From: Tragulus kanchil
Taxonomy: Eukaryota; Chordata; Mammalia; Artiodactyla; Tragulidae
Length of the DNA stretch: 64,000 nucleotides
Reading direction: 5' to 3'
Assembly: GCA_022376925.1 (NCBI GenBank)
Contig: JAIOJX010000028.1
Location: 66,243,001-66,307,000, forward strand
The notes under the pieces were generated by a model. It was not told where the DNA came from, ran no database searches, and was given only the letters and a program-made list of their open reading frames with translations. Numbering within the stretch: the stretch's first letter is position 1; each line of letters starts with the position of its first letter. Positions 26,482 through 38,324 of the stretch are shown here, in pieces. A program made the translations under genes and the position numbers.

Positions 26482-27256
26482 AGAAATTGAATTTCAAATG
26501 ACATTGAGAAGTTACCTGAAATTCGGTATCAAAACAGTTCTAAAATTAATTATCACTATTATATTCATTTAGTTGTAAGTCACAGCACTGAGGTTTAGTT
26601 TAACAAATTTTAAAGTATAATGTATAGTTTCAAAAATTATAGGACATAGCATTCTGTGCATGATTTTAGGTTTGCTTAATTTTCAGTATATAAGCAAAAA
26701 TACTCAAAAGAAAACAGAAAATATGGGGAAAATCTCATGATCATACCATACAAATCCTATTCATATTTTAAGGTTTTTAATGCAAATGCAAATTTTAAAG
26801 ATAAACTAAATGTAAAGTTACAGAGTTTAATAAGCATTTCCTTACTGTTGCTTTGCAGGTTGTAGTAACATATTCACAAGTGAAAAAATTATGAAACTAA
26901 ATCATATACTAGCTTAAGTGAAAAGGAGACCAACTAGAATACAACAATTGGCTGAAGATGCAGAAAATTGATTCTAGGGCCTCATCACATCTCTGCTTCC
27001 CTTTTTATCTTTTGGGTGGACATTCTCCACGCATGTTGGTTTTTCTTCCCATCTAAGCCACCCCAGGGAAAGAGGACTTCCCTATCCAAAGCCTGTACAA
27101 CAGAATAGGAAAGAACTTACTGCTCAGTAAGTCATGATTTCCTGTGTTTGCTTCCTTGCTATTTCAGTCTTGGGGGCACTGGTTTGCCCCTCTGTCCTCC
27201 ACTCTATGACAGATTTCTGAAAGAGTTGTTGATATGTGAGTCTCTTTAGGGCTTCC

Positions 27257-27571
27257 CAGCCAATCCTAAAGGAAATCAACCATGAATATACTCTGGAAGG
27301 ACTGGTAATGAAGCTGAAGCCTCAATATGCTGGCCACCAGATTTTAAGGACCTACTCACTGGATGAGACCCTGATGCTGTGAAAGACTAAGGTCAAGAGG
27401 AAAATGGGCGGACAGAGGATGAGATGGTGGCATGGAGCTGCGGACTCAATGGACATGAGTTTGAGCAAACTCAGGGATACAGTGAAGGACAAGGAAGCCT
27501 GCTGTGCTGCAGTCCATGGGGCCCCAAAAAGTCGCACATGTCTTACTGATGGAACAACAACAATAATAAAG
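27257..27571 (+). mobile_element. BovB LINE 3' end, copy 2
   Basis: Same insertion as 26171-26481 with identical flanks, reproduced by duplication 11. It differs by one A in the homopolymer before gtcgcacatg. Confidence 0.85.
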
Positions 27572-29516
27572 AAATTGAATTTCAAATGACATTGAGAAGT
27601 TACCTGAAATTCGGTATCAAAAACAGTTCTAAAATTAATTATCACTATTATATTCATTTAGTTGTAAGTCACAGCACTGAGGTTTAGTTTAACAAAGGTG
27701 ATTTTTTTAATTCTAGCATATACAATGTTCATATACATTAGTGACCTATACTCACAGATGTTTTACATAAAGTGCTCACACTGTTGATTATTATAGAAAC
27801 CACTCTTATTTAAAACCCTTAAGATGCTTATCCAGGTAAGCCAGCCTATCATTGAGCATCTTGAGATTTTGATTTTATTGCAGTGCCTTAAATTTATCTA
27901 CATAAAAATTTGCCAGGTTTAATTTAATCTGCTATTTCATACTGTCAAAGCCTTTTTGGATATTAATTCTATCATCCAGAATACTATCTGTTTCTTCCAG
28001 ATTCATGTCATCTTCTATTTGGATAATCATATTTTCATACAAGTCAGTGATAAATGGTGATAAGTGTTACACAGAACAGGATTGAGAAGAAAGTCTTAAG
28101 TCTGCCACTTCAAATGTCTAAGTTGACATTTTTCTATAAACAAACATGTTTGAATATGGTCATTTAATTTATTACAACTCTGCCTCTCTATTGCTTCAAC
28201 CCAAAGCTACATGCTGCCATATATTCTCCATGTATTATAGAAGTGATCTAGCTTAATATCATTATGAAATTCAGATATGTCTCAAAAATTTCAGAATCAC
28301 TCAATAAATTTTTTCTGAAATTATGTTTGCAACTTGTGCTTGATTTGAAGAAAATTACTGTGGTAAATATTGCATTGATTCCTCCGTCAACCATGAATAT
28401 ACTCTGGAAGGACTGGTAATGAAGCTGAAGCCTCAATATGCTGGCCACCAGATTTTAAGGACCTACTCACTGGATGAGACCCTGATGCTGTGAAAGACTA
28501 AGGTCAAGAGGAAAATGGGCGGACAGAGGATGAGATGGTGGCATGGAGCTGCGGACTCAATGGACATGAGTTTGAGCAAACTCAGGGATACAGTGAAGGA
28601 CAAGGAAGCCTGCTGTGCTGCAGTCCATGGGGCCCCAAAAAGTCGCACATGTCTTACTGATGGAACAACAACAATAATAAAGAAATTGAATTTCAAATGA
28701 CATTGAGAAGTTACCTGAAATTCGGTATCAAAAACAGTTCTAAAATTAATTATCACTATTATATTCATTTAGTTGTAAGTCACAGCACTGAGGTTTAGTT
28801 TAACAAAGGTGATTTTTTTAATTCTAGCATATACAATGTTCATATACATTAGTGACCTATACTCACAGATGTTTTACATAAAGTGCTCACACTGTTGATT
28901 ATTATAGAAACCACTCTTATTTAAAACCCTTAAGATGCTTATCCAGGTAAGCCAGCCTATCATTGAGCATCTTGAGATTTTGATTTTATTGCAGTGCCTT
29001 AAATTTATCTACATAAAAATTTGCCAGGTTTAATTTAATCTGCTATTTCATACTGTCAAAGCCTTTTTGGATATTAATTCTATCATCCAGAATACTATCT
29101 GTTTCTTCCAGATTCATGTCATCTTCTATTTGGATAATCATATTTTCATACAAGTCAGTGATAAATGGTGATAAGTGTTACACAGAACAGGATTGAGAAG
29201 AAAGTCTTAAGTCTGCCACTTCAAATGTCTAAGTTGACATTTTTCTATAAACAAACATGTTTGAATATGGTCATTTAATTTATTACAACTCTGCCTCTCT
29301 ATTGCTTCAACCCAAAGCTACATGCTGCCATATATTCTCCATGTATTATAGAAGTGATCTAGCTTAATATCATTATGAAATTCAGATATGTCTCAAAAAT
29401 TTCAGAATCACTCAATAAATTTTTTCTGAAATTATGTTTGCAACTTGTGCTTGATTTGAAGAAAATTACTGTGGTAAATTGATTGCAAAAATTATGGAAA
29501 TTGTCATTCCTCCGTC
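27276..29516. repeat. Overlap duplication 12 (offset 1111)
   Basis: 27276-28386 recurs as 28387-29516. The end of the first copy (28361-28386) has lost about 20 bases relative to 29472-29516 and joins on the shared string attcctccgtc. Besides the BovB part, the content is unrecognised AT-rich sequence. Confidence 0.96.
28388..28681 (+). mobile_element. BovB LINE 3' end, copy 3, cut at its left edge by a duplication junction
   Basis: Starts inside the element at the junction near 28387 and runs to the same tail. It is the second copy of duplication 12, so three BovB pieces here represent one insertion. Confidence 0.85.
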
Positions 29517-29544
29517 TGCAACTACAATTTTACATTCTAACATT

Positions 29545-29758
29545 GCATGCATGCTTGCTCAGTTGCTAAGTCATGTTGGAATGTTTGTGACCCCTTGGAC
29601 TGCAGCCCACAAGGCTCCTCTGTCCATGGGATTTTCCAGGCAAGAATACAGGAGTGGGCTGCCATTTCCTTCTTCAGGGATCTTCCCGACCCAGGGATTG
29701 AATCCATGTCTCCGGCATTGGTAGGCAGATTCTTTACCACTGAACCACCAGGAAGCCC
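29545..29758 (-). mobile_element. Bov-tA-type SINE, antisense, first of a pair
   Basis: Plus-strand text runs from gctcagttgctaagtcatg through ccttggactgcagcccac, ccatgggattttccaggc and gacccagggattgaa to ccaccaggaagccc, the reverse complement of the Bov-tA consensus. Near full length. Confidence 0.88.
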
Positions 29759-29820
29759 AAATAATATGATCATGTATTCACTACTTAAATGACTTACAAT
29801 CATCTTGCTTGCTAATTTGT

Positions 29821-30034
29821 CATTGTTGTTTAGTCACTAAGTTGTAGCTGACTCTTTGCAACCTGATGGACTATAGCCTGTCAGGCCCTGTCCATGGCAT
29901 TTCCCAGGAAAGAATATTGGAGTGGGTTGCCATTTCCTTCTCTAGGGATCTTTCTGACCTAGAGATCAAATCCATGTCTCCTGCTGCTCTTGCACTGCAG
30001 GAAGATTCTTTACCACTAAGCCACCAGGGAAGCC
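29821..30034 (-). mobile_element. Bov-tA-type SINE, antisense, second of a pair
   Basis: Begins cattgttgtttagtcac and ends accaccagggaagcc in modified form (taagccaccagggaagcc). It is more diverged than its neighbour at 29545-29758, so the two are independent insertions. Confidence 0.87.
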
Positions 30035-30651
30035 ATGACTTGGATTCCTTTACTCCTAATTCTGGGCTGATTCTGTGATTTTTTGGCCAATAGAATATGG
30101 TGGAAATATCATTATGACACATCAAATCCTGAAGGTCAAGAAGACTTAAGCAATCCCACTGTTCCTTAGATTTCTGTCCCATCATGAGAACAAGTCCTGG
30201 ATAACCAACTGGAAAATGAGAGACCAAATTAAAGAGAACAAAGTACTAAGCAATGGCCATCTAGATCAGCTAGCTGAACACAGACAGGTGAATGGTTCTA
30301 CTGAGTCGGACCCATTCAACAAAAACTTCAAATGTCTAAGTTGACATTTTTCTATAAACAAACATGTTTGAATATGGTCATTTAATTTATTACAACTCTG
30401 CCTCTCTATTGCTTCAACCCAAAGCTACATGCTGCCATATATTCTCCATGTATTATAGAAGTGATCTAGCTTAATATCATTATGAAATTCAGATATGTCT
30501 CAAAAATTTCAGAATCACTCAATAAATTTTTTCTGAAATTATGTTTGCAACTTGTGCTTGATTTGAAGAAAATTACTGTGGTAAATTGATTGCAAAAATT
30601 ATGGAAATTGTCATTCCTCCGTCTGCAACTACAATTTTACATTCTAACATT

Positions 30652-30866
30652 GCATGCATGCTTGCTCAGTTGCTAAGTCATGTTGGAATGTTTGTGACCC
30701 CTTGGACTGCAGCCCACAAGGCTCCTCTGTCCATGGGATTTTCCAGGCAAGAATACAGGAGTGGGCTGCCATTTCCTTCTTCAGGGATCTTCCCGACCCA
30801 GGGATTGAATCCATGTCTCCGGCATTGGTAGGCAGATTCTTTACCACTGAACCACCAGGGAAGCCC
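30652..30866 (-). mobile_element. Bov-tA SINE of 29545-29758, duplicate
   Basis: Same element and flanks 1107 bases later, with the full ccagggaagccc terminus (one extra G). Confidence 0.88.
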
Positions 30867-30928
30867 AAATAATATGATCATGTATTCACTACTTAAATGA
30901 CTTACAATCATCTTGCTTGCTAATTTGT

Positions 30929-31142
30929 CATTGTTGTTTAGTCACTAAGTTGTAGCTGACTCTTTGCAACCTGATGGACTATAGCCTGTCAGGCCCTGTC
31001 CATGGCATTTCCCAGGAAAGAATATTGGAGTGGGTTGCCATTTCCTTCTCTAGGGATCTTTCTGACCTAGAGATCAAATCCATGTCTCCTGCTGCTCTTG
31101 CACTGCAGGAAGATTCTTTACCACTAAGCCACCAGGGAAGCC
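30929..31142 (-). mobile_element. Bov-tA SINE of 29821-30034, duplicate
   Basis: Same element and flanks shifted by 1108 bases through duplication 13. Confidence 0.87.
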
Positions 31143-31437
31143 ATGACTTGGATTCCTTTACTCCTAATTCTGGGCTGATTCTGTGATTTTTTGGCCAATA
31201 GAATATGGTGGAAATATCATTATGACACATCAAATCCTGAAGGTCAAGAAGACTTAAGCAATCCCACTGTTCCTTAGATTTCTGTCCCATCATGAGAACA
31301 AGTCCTGGATAACCAACTGGAAAATGAGAGACCAAATTAAAGAGAACAAAGTACTAAGCAATGGCCATCTAGATCAGCTAGCTGAACACAGACAGGTGAA
31401 TGATTCTAAAGAACATCAACTGAGTCGGACCCATATT

Positions 31438-32640
31438 TTAGGGGTCATGACTCATGAACAATACTAAATATTATCCAACATGATTTACAGATTTTTTTAT
31501 GCCTTTTTTTTTTTTTGCCTCTAAGTCATTATTTGTTTTCATTCATTTTTATTCTTTGGCTTGTGTAGGCCTCCCATTGCAGTGACCTCGCTCTTTGCTC
31601 TGGGCACATGTGCTCCAGAGTGCTGGCTTGTAATTGGACACACCAGTCCAGCCTCTCCGAGCATGTGGGATCTTCTCGAGCCAGGGATCAAACTGGTGGC
31701 CCTTGGACTGCAAGGTGGACTCTTTACCCACTGGACCACTAGAGAAGCCCTGAATTACAGATTTCAATGCAACCTCTAGCAAAATTTCAGTAGCGTTATT
31801 TGTAGAAATAGAAAAACCAATTTATATGAAACCACACAAGACTCTGAACAGACAAAGCGATTTTAAGCAAAAAAGAATAAAGCTGGAGGCATTTCTCTAT
31901 CTGAGTAAAAAAAGGACACAAACCTACATTCATCAAAAACAGCATGGTGCTAGCATAAAAGCAGACATAGACCAACGGAATGATAGCTTAGAATAGCTAT
32001 TGTCAAAAATATTAAAGGCAAGTTTTGGCACGGATGTAGATAATGGGACCCCTTGTACATACACTGTTGATGGAACTGTAAATTGGTATAGCCATTATGA
32101 AAAACAGTATCAGATTCATCAAATTTCTTTTAAAAAGCAGAAATAGTATGTGATTCTGGGTAGATATCCAAAGGAAATGAAATTATTATCTTGAAGTCTA
32201 TCTGGACTTTCATGTTCACTGCAGCATTATTTACAATAGTCAAGTTATAAAATCAACTGTGCCCATCAATCAATGGATAAAGAAAATGTGACATATACAT
32301 ACAATACAATATTGTTCAGCCTTTGAAAAGAATGAAATTCTATCATTTGAGCCCATGTGGACAAGCCTGGAGGACATTATGCTAAATGTAAAAGTCAAAG
32401 GCAGAAAGACAAATACTGTGTGATCTTACTTATATGTGAATCTAAAAGAATCAAACTCAGAAGAGAGGAGACTGGTGGCTACCAGGGGCTGCAGAGCTAG
32501 GGACATGAAGAGATGTTGGTCAAAAGATACAATATTTTAGTTACTCAGAATGAATAAATTCTGGAGAGCTAATACAGAATATAGTGGCAATAGTTAATAT
32601 TACTATATTCTGTATTTTAAATTTGCTAAGGGACTAAATC
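31438..32640 (+). mobile_element. Old L1 LINE, ORF2 end and 3' UTR, first (cut) copy
   Basis: Sense-strand L1: 31438-31494 and 31755-32000 match the ORF2 tail (gaacaatactaaatatt, ttcaatgcaacctctagc, aaagctggaggcat, catggtgctagcataaaa), and 32000-32640 the last ORF2 codons and 3' UTR (ccttgtacatacactgttg, attatttacaatagtcaa, atactgtgtgatcttac). Frames are destroyed by indels. Split by an antisense SINE at 31495-31751 and cut at the right by the duplication junction. Confidence 0.82.
31495..31751 (-). mobile_element. CHR-type SINE inserted in the L1, antisense, first copy
   Basis: Plus-strand order is a T-rich start (poly-A of the minus strand), cattgcagtgacctcg, agtgctggcttgtaattgg, gagcatgtgggatcttctcg, gaccactagagaagccc. 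Target-site duplication gatttacagattt (31482-31494) and gaattacagattt (31752-31764), 12 of 13 identical, and L1 sequence continues across it. Confidence 0.82.
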
Positions 32641-32660
32641 GGACAGGTCGGACCCATATT

Positions 32661-34017
32661 TTAGGGTCATGACTCATGAACAATACTAAATATTATCCAA
32701 CATGATTTACAGATTTTTTTATGCCTTTTTTTTTTTTTGCCTCTAAGTCATTATTTGTTTTCATTCATTTTTATTCTTTGGCTTGTGTAGGCCTCCCATT
32801 GCAGTGACCTCGCTCTTTGCTCTGGGCACATGTGCTCCAGAGTGCTGGCTTGTAATTGGACACACCAGTCCAGCCTCTCCGAGCATGTGGGATCTTCTCG
32901 AGCCAGGGATCAAACTGGTGGCCCTTGGACTGCAAGGTGGACTCTTTACCCACTGGACCACTAGAGAAGCCCTGAATTACAGATTTCAATGCAACCTCTA
33001 GCAAAATTTCAGTAGCGTTATTTGTAGAAATAGAAAAACCAATTTATATGAAACCACACAAGACTCTGAACAGACAAAGCGATTTTAAGCAAAAAAGAAT
33101 AAAGCTGGAGGCATTTCTCTATCTGAGTAAAAAAAGGACACAAACCTACATTCATCAAAAACAGCATGGTGCTAGCATAAAAGCAGACATAGACCAACGG
33201 AATGATAGCTTAGAATAGCTATTGTCAAAAATATTAAAGGCAAGTTTTGGCACGGATGTAGATAATGGGACCCCTTGTACATACACTGTTGATGGAACTG
33301 TAAATTGGTATAGCCATTATGAAAAACAGTATCAGATTCATCAAATTTCTTTTAAAAAAAGCAGAAATAGTATGTGATTCTGGGTAGATATCCAAAGGAA
33401 ATGAAATTATTATCTTGAAGTCTATCTGGACTTTCATGTTCACTGCAGCATTATTTACAATAGTCAAGTTATAAAATCAACTGTGCCCATCAATCAATGG
33501 ATAAAGAAAATGTGACATATACATACAATACAATATTGTTCAGCCTTTGAAAAGAATGAAATTCTATCATTTGAGCCCATGTGGACAAGCCTGGAGGACA
33601 TTATGCTAAATGTAAAAGTCAAAGGCAGAAAGACAAATACTGTGTGATCTTACTTATATGTGAATCTAAAAGAATCAAACTCAGAAGAGAGGAGACTGGT
33701 GGCTACCAGGGGCTGCAGAGCTAGGGACATGAAGAGATGTTGGTCAAAAGATACAATATTTTAGTTACTCAGAATGAATAAATTCTGGAGAGCTAATACA
33801 GAATATAGTGGCAATAGTTAATATTACTATATTCTGTATTTTAAATTTGCTAAGGGACTAAATCGTAAATGTTCTCACCACACCCACACATGAAAGATAA
33901 TTATGCAAGCTGAGCGATATGTTCACTAGCTTGATGTGGTAATCGTTTCTCAGTGTCTACATACATCAAAATATCATTCTATACATACAATTTTTGTTAA
34001 TTCAAAGCTCAAAAAAT
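32661..34017 (+). mobile_element. Old L1 LINE, second copy, running to its natural 3' end
   Basis: Repeats the L1 of 31438-32640 and continues past 33865 through the 3' UTR (gttctcaccacac, cttgatgtggtaatcg) to the A-rich end near 34017. The unduplicated 3' end shows that this copy has the true right flank. Confidence 0.82.
32717..32973 (-). mobile_element. CHR-type SINE in the L1, second copy
   Basis: Same insertion with the same target-site duplication (32704-32716 and 32974-32986), copied by duplication 14. Confidence 0.82.
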
Positions 34018-34272
34018 GTAAATTTTACTTCATTTTGCCACTAAGTAGTATTTTTTAATCATCAATAGATAACTATATATTACCCATTTTTTATGAGAAT
34101 TGGAATGATTTCCTATGAATATTTGTCAAAATATCTTATATTCTTAGGATTACTCAGAAATCACCTATAAGATTATATTTGATCTAGTTAACACATTTAT
34201 TATCATAGGTTTGGAATTACTGGAAAACTTTAAATTGTAGTTCTAAATTATCAGTAGTAATAAGTAGTAATT

Positions 34273-34345
34273 GGACTTCCCAGTTTGCTCAGTGGTAAAG
34301 AACCCACCTGCTAATTGCAGGAGACATAACAGATGTGGGTTCAAT
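34273..34345 (+). mobile_element. Bov-tA SINE 5' fragment, sense
   Basis: ggacttcccagtttgctcag, ggtaaagaacccacctgc and gcaggagacata..gtgggttca match the first ~75 bases of Bov-tA. The rest of the element is missing and the sequence continues into unrelated DNA. Confidence 0.75.
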
Positions 34346-34437
34346 AATGTAACAGGAAAGTCTGTGAGGCACTTTAACTACTTATAAATGTCTGCTGTGG
34401 ATGTACAATAAGATAGGAACAGAATAAATGCAGTATA

Positions 34438-34652
34438 CAGTTGATTTCTGCAAAACATCATTCTGAACTGCAATGGTACACTTATATACAGAAACTTTTC
34501 AGTGCTAAACACCATAGCACTACAGGACTGAGGTTGGTTGAATATGTGAAAGTGAACTGCTTCTATGGAGTGTCAATTGTAAGTTATACAAGAATTTTTT
34601 AACATGAGGAGGGTTGATGTTCTTAACCCTTACAATGTTCAAGGATCAACTA
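34438..34652. mobile_element. Tigger-type (Tc1/mariner) MITE with terminal inverted repeats
   Basis: It starts cagttgatttctgcaaaac and ends gttcaaggatcaacta, imperfect inverted repeats of each other. Both ends are flanked by TA (34436-34437 and 34653-34654), the Tc1/mariner target signature. The interior ttctgaactgcaatggtac and ggagggttgatgttcttaac tracts resemble the common mammalian Tigger-derived short element. At 215 bp it has no transposase. Confidence 0.75.
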
Positions 34653-34687
34653 TATTCAATATTCTTGCTTTAGAGAGTCTAATATGT

Positions 34688-34965
34688 TTTTGAATATATG
34701 AATTTCCACAATCACTTGCAAGTTCAAAGTCAGAGATAAAGACACTGACTTCATTGTCCCTTGGTGATTACTATTTTAGAACAAGCTTAAATTACCCTAG
34801 AAAGAGATTTATGTATCATTTGTTCATTTTGAATATATGAATTTCCATAATCACTTGCAAGTTCAAAGTCAGAGATAAAGACACTGACTTCATTGTCCCT
34901 TGTTGATTACTATTTTAGAACAAGCTTAAATTATCCTAGAAAGAGATTTATGTATCATTTGTTCA
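34688..34965. repeat. 139-bp direct tandem duplication
   Basis: 34688-34826 and 34827-34965 are adjacent and differ by about three substitutions (ccacaatc/ccataatc, cttggtga/cttgttga, attaccct/attatcct), with no homopolymer indels. Unlike the ~1.1-kb series, this looks like a genuine old duplication. Confidence 0.93.
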
Positions 34966-35763
34966 CTAATATGTATTCATTTTCTAGACATCTAGGTATT
35001 ATCTTAAAGAGAATATAAACTTCGCCTGAAGATGACTGGACAGATGGAAAAGATCAGTTACCTTTCTGATAACTAAGGGAAACAGGGGACAGAATGAAGT
35101 TTCATAAGGACCACAACTCCAGGAATCATCCACTCTTCTACTCCTAGAAAGAGGGGCCAGAGGACTGGCTGTTTCAGTGGAAAACTGTGAGTAGATGACA
35201 GTGTATCACACTAACAGAAAAGGTTTTCTGTTTGTTTCTCTTTATTTTTGTTTGTTTGTTTAAATCATGTCTAACAAGAGAAGCACTTTCCAAAATAATG
35301 TTTAAAATTTATAGTGTTAGATGACTGAATTTTTGTTTGTGTGTTTAGGTACAGAGCTATCATGCCTACTTATGCTTTGTTATTTAATTAACTTATAAAG
35401 TTTAAAGAACTTTTAGGATGTTTCCTCTAAACATTTTGGTGCTATTTACATGGTTAGTAAATTTAAAAAACCCAAAGGAAATAAACCAAATCTCTCAGGC
35501 ATCCAAAACTCTCTGTAAATATGAAGCCCTCCTATACATTTTAATAAAATACTGGCTATATGTCACCTTCCCTGTGGTACTTCAAACACTATTAAAAGCA
35601 GAGTATTCATAATTGTAACATGATTCAGCACTTCTTTTTCTATCTATATAACTTGGGAGTGCCCAGGAACTCTAGAGGCAGAATCTAGTCATTTTCTCCA
35701 CATGTATTCCAGGTGATTCTGACCAAGATCATATTTGAAATTCACCAGTCTATGGCATATTCC

Positions 35764-38186
35764 TTTACCAGCAACACATCTGTTTTCTCCTCTTTCTGTT
35801 CTCACCCAAGCTCTACCCTACTGAGCAGAAGAATGGGGAAAAAAGTACAGAAACTTTCCATACACCCTTCAATCCTTCATGATAAGTCTTTTGAGGTTGC
35901 CAGGTTATTTGTTGAAGTACCTTTTTTGCCTGGAACAAATGCATAATGACATCCGTATTATCACAAGAATTAGAGCTAGAAATTTCTAGCATTTTTCTCT
36001 GTTATTTTGTATTGTTGACGCTATCAAAAACTATTGGTGGAAATCAAAAGATACTCTTTCCTGTTTCTGTTATCTAGAAGGGGAAATTGTTCAAGTATAC
36101 ATATCTTAAACATTTTCATGCAATGCTCTTGTTTCTATTTATTTGAATGTATAAGCTATATTGTCCATTGAAAAGCAAGTTTTCTTAGGACATACTATCA
36201 CTTACAGCACCTAATACTTACATTTCTCAGGTAAAAATGGCAGCATTATTGACCAAATTTCATGGGAATATATTTGTCAGGCTGTACTTCTATTTTCTTC
36301 ACGGTGACCATTTTTTAAAAATCTGTAATATGAGTTGATCATGTGTCTCTATATCATGTGATGAGAACTGAGGAAAATGATGTCTCAGAAATTATCTTCT
36401 GATCATCAAGAGCATCCTTGTGCATCAAAGAAAATGAAATAAGTGATTCAAAGTTATTGCTAAACTACGAATCTGAGTTGCATAGCAAATGCAAATGGAA
36501 ACTACACAGGTAAATATAACTGGAGTCCAAGAAATCTATACTATATTTGAAGGGGTTTTCTCATTTTGAATTAAGATTTAAAATGGTTCCTTCACGCACA
36601 TGTAAGCTTGATTTAAGCATTTTCAAATTTTTTACATTATGCAAATCAATTTATGTAATGGATACCCAGAATCCTATACGTCTATATCCTGAAAATGTGT
36701 CCACCATGGGGCTGGTAACAGTAAAATATTCAAATGAAATGGAAATTCCAAATTATTTCTAAATTCAAATCTCTTTTTTGGACATATATATAGTGTATAT
36801 ATGCATATATATTCTCTAATTATGTACATTCTGATATTATATATATATCCTGATATATACCCATAAATATTCCTTAAAGTAATTATAATAATATACATGT
36901 ATAAAACTTAAGATTTAAATGTACAGCTTTTCAAATTTGTAAAATTTTATTTCTATTTTCTCCTAATGCTGTATATTATTGTATATCCCCATTCTTTTCA
37001 TCGTATGACTTTACCAGCAACACATCTGTTTTTCTCTTTTTTTAAGTCCCCTTGGGTTAAAATTTTTTGTTTTTAGGTTGCCAGGTTATTTGTTGAAGTA
37101 CCTTTTTGCCTGGAACAAATGCATAATGACATCCGTATTATCACAAGAATTAGAGCTAGAAATTTCTAGCATTTTCTCTGTTATTTTGTATTGTTGACGC
37201 TATCAAAAACTATTGGTGGAAATCAAAGATACTCTTTCCTGTTTCTGTTATCTAGAAGGGGAAATTGTTCAAGTATACATATCTTAAACATTTTCATGCA
37301 ATGCTCTTGTTTCTATTTATTTGAATGTATAAGCTATATTGTCCATTGAAAAGCAAGTTTTCTTAGGACATACTATCACTTACAGCACCTAATACTTACA
37401 TTTCTCAGGTAAAAATGGCAGCATTATTGACCAAATTTCATGGGAATATATTTGTCAGGCTGTACTTCTATTTTCTTCACGGTGACCATTTTTTAAAAAT
37501 CTGTAATATGAGTTGATCATGTGTCTCTATATCATGTGATGAGAACTGAGGAAAATGATGTCTCAGAAATTATCTTCTGATCATCAAGAGCATCCTTGTG
37601 CATCAAAGAAAATGAAATAAGTGATTCAAAGTTATTGCTAAACTACGAATCTGAGTTGCATAGCAAATGCAAATGGAAACTACACAGGTAAATATAACTG
37701 GAGTCCAAGAAATCTATACTATATTTGAAGGGGTTTTCTCATTTTGAATTAAGATTTAAAATGGTTCCTTCACGCACATGTAAGCTTGATTTAAGCATTT
37801 TCAAATTTTTTACATTATGCAAATCAATTTATGTAATGGATACCCAGAATCCTATACGTCTATATCCTGAAAATGTGTCCACCATGGGGCTGGTAACAGT
37901 AAAATATTCAAATGAAATGGAAATTCCAAATTATTTCTAAATTCAAATCTCTTTTTTGGACATATATATAGTGTATATATGCATATATATTCTCTAATTA
38001 TGTACATTCTGATATTATATATATATCCTGATATATACCCATAAATATTCCTTAAAGTAATTATAATAATATACATGTATAAAACTTAAGATTTAAATGT
38101 ACAGCTTTTCAAATTTGTAAAATTTTATTTCTATTTTCTCCTAATGCTGTATATTATTGTATATCCCCATTCTTTTCATCGTATGA
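35764..38186. repeat. Overlap duplication 16 (offset 1178-1246)
   Basis: 35764-37008 recurs as 37010-38186. In the second copy 37027-37075 is a T-rich, unrelated string replacing about 110 bases (35785-35895) of the first, then alignment resumes at ggttgccaggttatt. Includes an AT-rich run (36781-36860; 37959-38038). Confidence 0.95.
36781..36860. repeat. AT-rich low-complexity tract
   Basis: Imperfect (TA)n with GC interruptions. Repeated at 37959-38038 and 39099-39178 by duplications 16 and 17. Confidence 0.8.
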
Positions 38187-38324
38187 TGCATAAGGTTATT
38201 TTAAACTTTTCAGTGGTTGTGATGAACCAGGTTCTGCCATCAGTTCTTTGTTGTGACTAAGCATATCTGCTGTTCTTTGCTCTTCTCAGCATCACTAGAA
38301 ATACTAGAAAACATATTTCGCAGA

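Larger units (their letters stand above)
25530..27697. repeat. Overlap duplication 11 (offset 1090)
   Basis: 25530-26607 recurs as 26620-27697. 24350-24735 is a third copy of the first part. Differences are homopolymer lengths (for example A5 versus A4 near 25616/26706, and ccccaaaag versus ccccaaaaag near 26435/27524). Carries the BovB 3' end. Confidence 0.97.
29218..31433. repeat. Overlap duplication 13 (offset 1107)
   Basis: 29218-30316 recurs as 30325-31433. The first copy lacks about ten bases after gattct (compare 30293-30302 with 31402-31420), and one G is missing at its first SINE end (ccaggaag versus ccagggaag). Contains two antisense Bov-tA SINEs. Confidence 0.96.
31424..33865. repeat. 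Overlap duplication 14 (offset about 1222)
   Basis: 31424-32640 recurs as 32647-33865. Differences are homopolymer lengths: G4 versus G3 near 31441/32663 and A5 versus A7 near 32132/33354. The break falls within an L1 relic, which continues uninterrupted only after the second copy. Confidence 0.96.
34018..35763. other. Single-copy stretch with small transposon relics
   Basis: Holds a Bov-tA fragment (34273-34345), a MITE (34438-34652) and a 139-bp tandem duplication (34688-34965). From 34966 to 35763 nothing is recognised. Confidence 0.5.

Noticed and set aside
30652..31142. Extra independent Bov-tA insertions
   Set aside because: They share flanks and private substitutions with 29545-30034, so they are duplicates from overlap 13 and not new insertions.
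34688..34965. CRISPR-like direct repeats
   Set aside because: Only two adjacent 139-bp units without spacers, in a mammalian genome. The 34-bp pair at 10945-11012 also has no spacer.
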